5,982 nt of DNA from an uncultured Clostridia bacterium (GTDB taxonomy: Bacteria > Bacillota > Clostridia > TANB77 > CAG-508): positions 1-5,982 of the forward strand of contig CANRLE010000062.1 in assembly GCA_947631385.1 (NCBI GenBank), given 5' to 3'. Numbering within the stretch: position 1 is the first letter of the stretch; every line of letters starts with the position of its first letter. The position numbers and the translations under genes were made by a program. Shown in pieces: positions 1 to 5,945 of the stretch. The notes under the pieces were generated by a model. It did no database searches and was not told the DNA's origin. It saw nothing but the letters and a program-made list of their open reading frames with translations.

Positions 1-1517
1 GCATTTTCTAAAGCACTTCTTGTTACTTTAGTTGGATCTACAATTCCTGCCTTCTTCATGTCTACATATTCTTCTTTTGCTGCATCAAATCCCACTCCTT
101 GTTGAGATTTCTTAATAGTATCTACTATAACAGCTGGTTCTAAACCTGCATTTATTGCAATTTGTTTTACTGGTTCTTCTAATGCTTTCAAAACAATTTT
201 TGCTCCTAGTTTTTCTCCGCTCTCTAAAGAATCTACTAGTTTTTCAACTTTAGGAATTACATTAATTAAAGCTGTTCCTCCTCCTGCTACAATTCCTTCT
301 TCTACTGCTGCTTTAGTAGCAGATAATGCATCTTCGATTCTTAGCTTTTTGTCTTTCATTTCTACTTCTGTTGCAGCTCCTACTCCAATTACAGCTACAC
401 CACCTGCCATTTTTGCCAATCTTTCTTGTAATTGTTCTTTGTCATATTCACTCTTAGTTTCTACAATCTGTGCTTTTATTTGAGCAACTCTGTCTGCTAT
501 TTGTTGTTTATCTCCTAATCCATCTACAATAATTGTGTTTTCTTTTTGTACTTTTACTTGTCTTGCCTTTCCTAATTGTTCAATAGTAGTATCCTTTAAT
601 TCTAATCCTAAATCTGAAGTAATTACTTCTGCACCTGTCAAAATTGCAATATCTTGAAGCATTGCTTTTCTTTTATCTCCAAATCCGGGAGCTTTAACAG
701 CTACTACATTTAAAACACCTCTCAATTTATTTAAAATTAGAGTTGATAAAGCTTCTCCTTCCATGTCATCACAAACTATTAGTAATTTTCCTGATTCTTG
801 CATGATAGATTCTAATAATGGTAGCACTTCTTGTATATTGCTAATTTTTTTATCAGTTAACAATATATATGGATTTTCTAATACTGCTTCCATCTTCTCT
901 GTATCTGTTGCCATATATGGAGATAAATATCCTTTATCAAATTGCATTCCTTCTACAACATTTAATTCTGTATTAGAAGTTTTTGATTCTTCAATAGTTA
1001 TAACTCCATCTTTAGAAACTTTCTCCATTGCATCTGCAATTAAATTTCCAATTTCTTGATTGTTGGCTGATATACTTGCTACTCTAGCAATATCTTCCTT
1101 TCCATTGATTACAGAACTAACTTCTTTTAGTCCGTCAATTGCTGTATTAACCGCCTTATCAATTCCTCTCTTCATTGCCATTGGGTCTGCTCCAGCTGCA
1201 ACATTCTTAACTCCTTCTTTTATCATACTTTGAGCTAAAACAGTAGCTGTTGTCGTTCCATCTCCTGCTACATCATTTGTCTTTGTAGAAACCTCTTTAA
1301 CAAGACGAGCTCCCATATTTTCAAATTTATCCTCTAGTTCAATTTCTTTGGCTATTGTAACACCATCATTAGTAATTAAAGGTGCTCCAAAGCTTTTATC
1401 TAACACAACATTTCTTCCTTTTGGTCCTAATGTTACTTTTACTGTATCTGCTAATTTATTAACACCTTCCAATAAAGATTTTCTCGCTTCTTCTCCAAAT
1501 TTAATGACTTTTGCCAT
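1..1517 (-). CDS. groEL: Chaperonin GroEL (Hsp60), 3' end cut by window edge
   Basis: ATP-driven folding chaperone: the 14-subunit cytosolic double ring that works with GroES. The visible 505 codons read without interruption from MAKVIKFGEE. Family landmarks are present: the nucleotide-binding stretch LGPKGRNVVLDKSFGAP (residues 30-46), GDGTTTATVLA (85-95), the apical segment KAPGFGDKR, the catalytic aspartate in RIEDALSATKAAVEEG (D396, equivalent to E. coli D398) and AGGGTAL near 411-417. The family is about 540 residues, so roughly the last 35-40, including any glycine/methionine tail, lie beyond the left edge. The start at 1517 is fixed by homology and by a strong AGGAAGGAAAG ribosome binding site just upstream. 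It is the second gene of the groESL operon, 56 bases after groES. Arginine is AGA or CGT, and there is no CGG codon in this highly expressed gene. Identification is certain. Confidence 0.99.
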   Translation of the reverse strand, partial: MAKVIKFGEEARKSLLEGVNKLADTVKVTLGPKGRNVVLDKSFGAPLITNDGVTIAKEIELEDKFENMGARLVKEVSTKTNDVAGDGTTTATVLAQSMIKEGVKNVAAGADPMAMKRGIDKAVNTAIDGLKEVSSVINGKEDIARVASISANNQEIGNLIADAMEKVSKDGVITIEESKTSNTELNVVEGMQFDKGYLSPYMATDTEKMEAVLENPYILLTDKKISNIQEVLPLLESIMQESGKLLIVCDDMEGEALSTLILNKLRGVLNVVAVKAPGFGDKRKAMLQDIAILTGAEVITSDLGLELKDTTIEQLGKARQVKVQKENTIIVDGLGDKQQIADRVAQIKAQIVETKSEYDKEQLQERLAKMAGGVAVIGVGAATEVEMKDKKLRIEDALSATKAAVEEGIVAGGGTALINVIPKVEKLVDSLESGEKLGAKIVLKALEEPVKQIAINAGLEPAVIVDTIKKSQQGVGFDAAKEEYVDMKKAGIVDPTKVTRSALEN

Positions 1518-1538
1518 TTTCTTTCCTTCCTTTCTAAT

Positions 1539-1567
1539 GCGGATTTGTGACTCGTCCCCAAATCCTC
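1539..1567. repeat. 29-base palindromic repeat, copy 1 (groES-groEL spacer)
   Basis: On the minus strand it begins GAGGATTTGGGGACG and ends CAAATCCGC. The arms GGATTTG and CAAATCC are perfectly complementary (7 bp), so the spacer RNA can form a hairpin between groES and groEL, ending about 20 bases before the groEL start. The first 15 bases are identical to copy 2 at 2901-2929, total length is the same, and 21 of 29 positions match. Seen directly; the function (processing site, partial terminator or REP-like mobile sequence) is unknown. Confidence 0.75.
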
Positions 1568-1573
1568 TATTTT

Positions 1574-1855
1574 TTATTCAACAATTGCTAAGATGTCCTC
1601 TTGTTTAACAATAATATATTCTGTTCCTTCATATTTGACTTCTGTTCCAGAATACTTGCTAACAATTACATTATCACCTTTTTTTACATTTACTGGTTCT
1701 AATTTTCCATCTACTTTTTCTCCTTCACCAACTTCAATAACTTCTGCTATTTGTGGTTTTTCTTGTGCATTGCCAGCTAATATAATTCCACTTTTTGTTG
1801 TTTCTTCGCCTTCTTTCATTTTTATTAATACTCTACTTCCTAATGGTTTAATCAT
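1574..1855 (-). CDS. groES: Co-chaperonin GroES (Hsp10)
   Basis: Cytosolic seven-subunit lid that caps the GroEL cavity. The 93-residue protein has the usual length. It starts MIKPLGSRVLIK and carries the mobile loop with its hydrophobic GroEL-contacting tripeptide (GIIL, about residues 23-26). It ends with the typical EYIIVKQEDILAIVE strand. The start at 1855 is preceded at ideal spacing by an AAAGGAGGT ribosome binding site. It is the first gene of a two-gene operon with groEL, driven by the CIRCE-controlled promoter immediately upstream. No anomalies. Open frames on the opposite strand over this gene are shadows. Confidence 0.98.
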   Translation of the reverse strand: MIKPLGSRVLIKMKEGEETTKSGIILAGNAQEKPQIAEVIEVGEGEKVDGKLEPVNVKKGDNVIVSKYSGTEVKYEGTEYIIVKQEDILAIVE

Positions 1856-1880
1856 TTTATAACCTCCTTTAAGTTTTATA

Positions 1881-1907
1881 TTAGCACTCTATTTAAGTGA
1901 CTGCTAA
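1881..1907. promoter_or_regulatory. CIRCE operator (HrcA-binding inverted repeat)
   Basis: On the plus strand TTAGCACTC, then nine bases, then GACTGCTAA. The canonical element is TTAGCACTC-N9-GAGTGCTAA, so one base of 18 arm positions differs (C for G at 1901). It lies between the -10 box and the groES ribosome binding site, covering the expected transcription start. This is the classical position for repression by HrcA at normal temperature. hrcA itself is not in the window. Confidence 0.93.
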
Positions 1908-1908
1908 T

Positions 1909-1937
1909 ACTTTATACCCTTTTATCTCAAATGTCAA
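1909..1937 (-). promoter_or_regulatory. Sigma-A type promoter of groESL
   Basis: Reading the minus strand, a perfect -35 TTGACA (1937-1932) is followed 17 bases later by TAAAGT (1914-1909). An overlapping TATAAA at 1916-1911 has 15-base spacing. The predicted start falls inside the CIRCE element, consistent with HrcA repression. Confidence 0.8.
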
Positions 1938-2012
1938 TACTTTTTCTCTTTTTTCACATAAAGTTCACATATCTATTATATTCGCAATGATTTTATTATA
2001 TTCCTTATAATC

Positions 2013-2041
2013 TTGCTTTTTTTAGTCGAAACCGTTATAAT
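2013..2041 (+). promoter_or_regulatory. Promoter of the pseudouridine synthase gene, probably giving a leaderless mRNA
   Basis: A perfect -10 TATAAT (2036-2041) sits 17 bases after a weak -35 TTGCTT (2013-2018). The -10 ends only six bases before the ATG at 2048. A start site 6-8 bases downstream would therefore fall on or beside the ATG. No Shine-Dalgarno sequence is visible in front of the ATG. Confidence 0.65.
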
Positions 2042-2047
2042 ATTTTT

Positions 2048-2924
2048 ATGAGAAAATTAATTGTAGATAAAAAATATAATGAAAAAAAATTGAATAAATT
2101 TTTATTAGACAACATTCCAACACTTTCTTCTAATCTTTTTTACAAAACTTTACGAAAAAAAGATATTAAAGTCAATAATAAAAGAATTTGTGAAAATGTT
2201 ACTCTATATGAAAAAGATGAAATTTTGGTATATATTCCTGAGAATTTATTAGAACAGCCAAAAAACATTGATATATTTTTTGAAGATGATAATATATTAA
2301 TCATTAACAAGCCATATAATATGGAAGTAACAGGTGCAAACAGTTTAACTAATCATATTCATCAAAAATATCAACATGCAAATTTCAAACCAATGCCTTG
2401 TCATCGAATTGATAGAAATACTACTGGTTTAGTATTATTTGCAAAAAATGAAGATGCTTTAGAAATTTTATTAAATAAATTTAAAAATCATGAAATTGAA
2501 AAGCATTACTTAGCTTTAGTTTATGGCATTCCTAAAGAAAATTTCAAACGTTGTGAAGCCTATTTATTTAAGGATAATAAAAATTCTCATGTTTATATTT
2601 CCGATTCTTTTAAAAAAGGATATCAGAAAATTATTACTACATATCAGATTTTACAAAAAAATGATAATAATACTGCTCTTTTAGACGTTTCTATCGAAAC
2701 TGGTAAAACTCATCAAATCAGAGCTCATCTTGCATATTTAGGCTACCCTATTATTGGTGACCGGAAAATATGGACTAAATGAAATTAATAAGGCTTTTGG
2801 TAAAAAATATCAAATGCTTTGCAGTTATATTCTAAAATTTAATTTCAAAACTGATAGTGGAATTTTGAATTATTTAAATGGTAAAAGCTTCTATTTAAAA
2901 GAGGATTTGGGGACGGCCTCATAA
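2048..2924 (+). CDS. RluA-family RNA pseudouridine synthase, with +1 frameshift at a CGG codon
   Basis: Converts specific uridines in RNA (usually 23S rRNA) to pseudouridine. The zero frame runs 2048-2782 (244 residues). An S4-like RNA-binding segment spans about 1-65. The catalytic core starts at IDIFFEDDNILIINKP and carries the motif HRIDRNTTGLVLFAKN with catalytic D122. TGKTHQIRAHLAYLGYPIIGD spans 218-238. The next codon is CGG (2762-2764), and the frame then ends at TGA 2780. Skipping the C continues as GKYGLNEINKAFGKKYQM and on to TAA at 2922-2924, the conserved C-terminal part (53 more residues, 291 in total). The shift must lie between 2742 and 2782, and the family motif GDGKYG places it exactly at the CGG. 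The start has no Shine-Dalgarno but matches the family N-terminus. The last codons lie in a palindromic repeat. Which RNA site is modified cannot be told, so no symbol is given. It is either a decoded frameshift gene or a truncated one. Confidence 0.9.
2762..2765 (+). other. +1 frameshift site, CGG-A, in the pseudouridine synthase gene
   Basis: Zero frame reads GAC CGG AAA and reaches TGA six codons after the CGG. Reading GAC, skipping C, then GGA AAA TAT restores the family motif GDGKYG and the full C-terminus. The +1 frame has a stop (TAG 2739-2741) shortly upstream, so the change of frame is confined to about 40 bases. Confidence 0.85.
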
Positions 2925-2932
2925 TCCTCTTT
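2898..2932. repeat. 29-base palindromic repeat, copy 2, at convergent gene ends
   Basis: The core is 2901-2929. The arms AAAGAGGATT (2898-2907) and AATCCTCTTT (2923-2932) are perfectly complementary over 10 bp. Inside them GGGG (2909-2912) can pair with CCTC (2917-2920), with one wobble, around an ACGG loop. On the minus strand the stem is followed by a short TTTT, so it may serve as a weak terminator for the kinase operon, whose stop is just upstream. It shares its first 15 bases with copy 1 at 1539-1567. In the reconstructed synthase it encodes the last residues (EDLGTAS) and the stop. Confidence 0.8.
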
Positions 2933-2939
2933 CATAATA

Positions 2940-4932
2940 TCAAGATTTCCAATTAATTACTACTTTAAATAAATCTCCATCTATAACAATATCAAAATTA
3001 CCACCTTGAAGTTCTGTCAAACTTTTTGCAATAGATAAACCTAACCCACTTCCATCAGTGTATCTTGATTTATCACCTCTCACAAACCTCTGCATTAATT
3101 CATCACTACTAATATTTAACTTTTCTTTTGATATATTTTTTATACTTATTTCTATATCTTTCCTTGTTTTTTTCACATCTATATAAACTCTAGAATTTTC
3201 CAATGCATATTTGGTAATATTGCTAAATAAATTCTCTATCACTCTATACAAATATCTATTATCTGCTTTTATCTTAATTGCTTCATATGGTATATTCAAT
3301 TCAATCTTCAAGTTTTTTGTTTCAAATCTATCTTTAAATTCTCCTATACTTTGATGTAATAACTCTTTCAAGTCAATTTCTTCGATTGTTAGCTTTACAT
3401 TACCAGAAGACACCTTAGAAGCTTCCACTAAATCTTCTGTTAGTTTTTTTAATCTTTGAGATTTATTATCTAAAATTTGGACATATTCTTTTACTTTTTC
3501 ATCTTCAATATTTTCTTTTTTCAATAAATCCACATAGTTTATAATTGAAGTTAAAGGTGTTTTAATATCATGTGAAACATTTGTAATTAATTCTGTTTTC
3601 AATCTTTCCGATTTTAAGCTCTGCTCTATTGCATTAGAAAACCCTCCTGCTATGTCATTAATATATATTGCCATTTCTTTTAAAATTCCTTGCAATTCAC
3701 TATCATCCAAATGAATATCCGTTTTGCCTTGATAAATTTCTTTAAGCGCATCCTTTATCTCTTCTTGTTCTCTACCCTGCTTTCGCAATTTATAAAAAAC
3801 CCAACACCAAAATATAATTAATACTAACAATGTAAATACATTTAAAAATACTGTACCTAAAATAATACTAATTAGTACAAATCCCCAATAATATCTAAAA
3901 ATTTTCTTGCTAGAAGATGTATTTTTATCAAATTCATTTATACATTTTCTTATTTTAACATAGCACCATCTTATAATTTTATATGTTAAGAAACTTTTCC
4001 ATAATGTACCAGACTTTATTCTTTTAATAGTTGTAACTGTTAAAATAGCACAAAATACATAACAAATAAAATACGACATTATTGTTAAAATTAAAAAAAA
4101 TAAATAAAAACTATTAGTCAAATTAACATAAATGCTTAGAAAGACTATTATAAGTAAAAGACATCCACAACTAATTATTTCATATGGTATCTTATCAATA
4201 AAATTTAAACTAATACCTTCCTTTTCCTTGCTATGACCAATTGACCAAAGTAAGTATCCTACAATCATAATTAATAATATTATGCTAATAGCACAAATAT
4301 ATACCGGTAAGATTTTATGTTGTAATAAAAAGTTGTAAATATTACGATTAAATGCAAAATTTGTAGCTTGGGTCGTTTTCATTTCATCATAACAACTATA
4401 TATGTCATATTCCTCTGTATATAAATATTTTTCATAATAATTATATTTTAAATTATATTGATTAATATAATTTAAATTGCTCTCTATTTTTCCTTCTACC
4501 AGATTCCAATAAACTTCTTGATTTTTCATGTTGTCTATTACATCTTGATATTGATTACTTTTGATATTAGTAAACATTTTTCCAGTTTTTCTTTCAATAA
4601 TAACATAATTAATGTAAGCTCCTATTCCGTTGCTATAATTATATATGTCCTGATTATTTGAATAATAATATGTATTGCCTTCCTCATCTTTCACTTCTCT
4701 AAAATTATATCCATATTCTACTTGTTTGCAATCTTCTAATTTTGATATAAAAAAGCCAATATAATTATTAGCAAATTGTTCAGTTTGCGAATACTTAGTT
4801 TCTTCCTTACTAACATTCATCTCATTTAAATATAAAATGTGAAGGCAACTGCAACCGAAGTAATAGCACTAATATTGGAAACATTATATAGCATATGAAC
4901 TTTAAAAGTACTGAATTTCTTATTTTTTCCAT
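2940..4932 (-). CDS. Membrane sensor histidine kinase, with +1 frameshift at a CGG codon
   Basis: Membrane sensor that phosphorylates the response regulator encoded just upstream. The true start is the ATG at 4932 (MEKIRNSVLLKFICYIMF). It lies two bases after the regulator's stop and has an AAAGGA site about eight bases ahead. That frame meets CGG (codon 26) and ends at TGA 4822. Skipping the C joins it to the long frame, giving 663 residues. Rebuilt numbering: first membrane helix about 9-35, hydrophilic sensor region about 38-204, then about five more membrane helices (about 207-229, 253-270, 275-302, two within 348-380). The H-box ITNVSHDIKTPLTS has H454, the N-box RVIENLFSNITKY has N567, and the glycine-rich GSGLGLSIAKS follows at about 627-637. 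The usual DxGxG box is replaced by a NISKEKLN-type segment, as in some clostridial kinases. The inner ATG at 4820 has no ribosome binding site and would lose the first helix. Signal sensed is unknown. Confidence 0.93.
4854..4857 (-). other. +1 frameshift site, CGG-T, in the histidine kinase gene
   Basis: Zero frame reads TTA CTT CGG TTG and reaches TGA at 4824-4822. Reading CTT, skipping C, then GGT TGC AGT leads straight into the 626-residue kinase frame and keeps the first membrane helix hydrophobic (LLLGCSCLHILYL). The +1 frame has a TAG at 4871-4869, so the shift lies within about 47 bases. Unlike the other two sites, position inside this interval rests on the CGG and helix hydrophobicity, not on a conserved motif. 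Confidence 0.75.
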
Positions 4933-4934
4933 TT

Positions 4935-5625
4935 CTATATCCTTTCTATTTTATAACCAATTCCCCAAATTACTTTCAAATATTTTGGTTCTTTTGGATT
5001 GATTTCGATTTTCTCACGAATATGTCTAATGTGAACAGCAATTATATTTTCTGCTCCAAAGCCTTCTTCTTTCCATACATTCTCATAAATTTCTCTAATT
5101 GAATATACTTTTCCTTTGTTCTCTAATAAAAATTTTAAAATATTAAATTCTGTAGCAGTCAATTTAACCTCTTTTCCATCTACTGTCACCTTTTTTGTTT
5201 CATCATTCAATATCAATTGACCACTTTGATATATTTTACTATTGTTTTCTAGATTCCCGCAAACTCACATATCTTCTTATATTTGAATTAACTCTAGCAA
5301 TTAACTCTAATGGATTAAACGGTTTTGTAATGTAATCATCTGCACCCGCATTTAGTCCTCCAATTTTGTCATAATCTTCTGATTTCGCAGATAATAAAAT
5401 AACTGGTAGTGTTTTATCATTTCTTATTTCTTCTAGTGTTTCTATTCCATCTTTCTCTGGCATCATTATATCTAATATAACCAAATGAATTTCATTTTTT
5501 TCTATAACTTCTAATGCTTGTTTTCCATTGTATGCCTTTAATACGTTATACCCTTCTTTTTTTAAATAGATGTCTATTGCATTTACTATCTCTTTATCAT
5601 CATCTACCACTAATATATTATACAT
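4935..5625 (-). CDS. OmpR/PhoB-family response regulator, with +1 frameshift at a CGG codon
   Basis: DNA-binding transcription factor, partner of the kinase downstream. It starts at 5625 (MYNILVVDDDKEIV) with an AAAGGAGA site seven bases ahead; a longer frame starting at 5754 would overlap clpX and its terminators. The receiver domain has acidic D8-D10, phosphoacceptor D52 (VILDIMMPEKDG), S79 and K101 (ITKPFNPLELIARV). The zero frame reaches RRYVSL, then CGG (codon 123), and stops at TAG 5241-5239. Skipping the C gives SLGNLENNSKIYQSGQLI and the intact winged-helix domain (LTATEFNILKFLLENKG through YLKVIWGIGYKIERI), 229 residues in total, exactly family size. Without the shift the protein would be a receiver with no DNA-binding domain. 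It is the first gene of the operon, with the kinase start two bases after its stop, implying translational coupling. Resembles clostridial VanR-like regulators; targets unknown. Confidence 0.94.
5256..5259 (-). other. +1 frameshift site, CGG-G, in the response regulator gene
   Basis: Zero frame reads AGT TTG CGG GAA and stops six codons after the CGG. Reading TTG, skipping C, then GGG AAT CTA gives the linker SLGNLENN typical of this family. The +1 frame has a TGA at 5267-5265, so the change of frame is confined to about 25 bases around the CGG. Confidence 0.88.
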
Positions 5626-5647
5626 TTTTATTTCTCCTTTATTTATA

Positions 5648-5656
5648 AGTATAACA
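5648..5656 (-). promoter_or_regulatory. Extended -10 promoter of the two-component operon
   Basis: Minus strand TGTTATACT is an extended -10 (TGnTATACT). There is no clear -35; a T-rich stretch lies at the expected distance. It gives a short leader of about 15 bases carrying the AAAGGAGA site before the regulator start at 5625. Confidence 0.55.
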
Positions 5657-5668
5657 TAATATTTATGA

Positions 5669-5699
5669 ATAAAAAATAGAGAAAATCTTAATTTTCTCT
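5669..5699 (-). terminator. Second, AT-rich terminator downstream of clpX
   Basis: On the minus strand AGAGAAAAT and ATTTTCTCT form a perfect 9-bp stem with a four-base loop, followed by ATTTTTTATT. It lies between the first terminator and the two-component promoter, so it works as a backup terminator insulating the operon. Confidence 0.7.
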
Positions 5700-5713
5700 T
5701 AAATGATTTAGAA

Positions 5714-5744
5714 ATAAAAAAAGAACAGCACTTATTATGCTGTT
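5714..5744 (-). terminator. Rho-independent terminator of clpX, overlapping its stop codon
   Basis: On the minus strand AACAGCA (5744-5738) and TGCTGTT (5730-5724) form a perfect 7-bp stem with a seven-base loop, then C and seven T. The clpX stop codon (5737-5735) is in the loop, so the last coding bases form one arm. Confidence 0.88.
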
Positions 5745-5944
5745 TCCTTTTCATCCTGATTTTCGGGCATTTGTCTCTTCTTTTTTATAATTGGTTTACG
5801 CACTAATTTTTCTTCATTAATAACTATATCTGGTCCTGCTCCATTTAGGACTGTATCCTTTGTTATTGTACATTTTTCTATATTTGGATTAGAAGGTATT
5901 TCATACATGATATCTCTCATTATTTCTTCTATAATAGAACGAAG
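5735..5944 (-). CDS. clpX: ATP-dependent Clp protease ATPase subunit ClpX, C-terminal fragment
   Basis: ClpX is the AAA+ unfoldase that feeds substrates to the ClpP protease. Only its last 69 residues are present. The start, LRSIIEEIMRDIMYEIPS, is the small-domain helix just after the sensor-2 arginine segment (GARGLRS in the family). The fragment continues with IEKCTITKDTVLNGAGPDIVI and a lysine-rich tail (RKPIIKKKRQ). Upstream of L at 5944 the frame no longer resembles ClpX and meets TAG at 5980-5978. The Walker A and B motifs, zinc-binding domain and sensor 2 are therefore not merely outside the window but replaced by other sequence. It may be a truncated gene at a rearrangement or an assembly join. 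An apparent TTG start at 5968 is not a real start. Confidence 0.88.
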   Translation of the reverse strand, partial: LRSIIEEIMRDIMYEIPSNPNIEKCTITKDTVLNGAGPDIVINEEKLVRKPIIKKKRQMPENQDEKETA

Positions 5945-5945
5945 T

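Noticed and set aside
763..1862. Plus-strand open frames at 763-1059, 1348-1608 and 1593-1862
   Set aside because: They lie wholly or largely over groEL and groES on the opposite strand, have no ribosome binding site and no recognisable protein features.
2762..5259. CGG simply reassigned to another amino acid
   Set aside because: Reassignment keeps the frame, but all three genes hit a stop soon after the CGG unless the frame moves by one base.
2762..5259. Classical -1 slippery-site or prfB-type programmed frameshift
   Set aside because: The direction is +1, there is no shared slippery heptamer or preceding stop codon at the site, and no Shine-Dalgarno-like stimulator stands out at a fixed distance.
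2048..5625. Ordinary pseudogene decay of the synthase, kinase and regulator
   Set aside because: Each gene has only one lesion. All lesions are the same base, direction and codon, while starts, stops, catalytic residues and ribosome binding sites (except the leaderless gene) are intact. Not excluded, but unlikely.
5626..5754. Upstream extension of the response regulator to a start at 5754
   Set aside because: It would overlap the clpX end, pass through two terminators and the promoter, and add a basic tail foreign to the family. The start at 5625 has a proper ribosome binding site and family-typical N-terminus.
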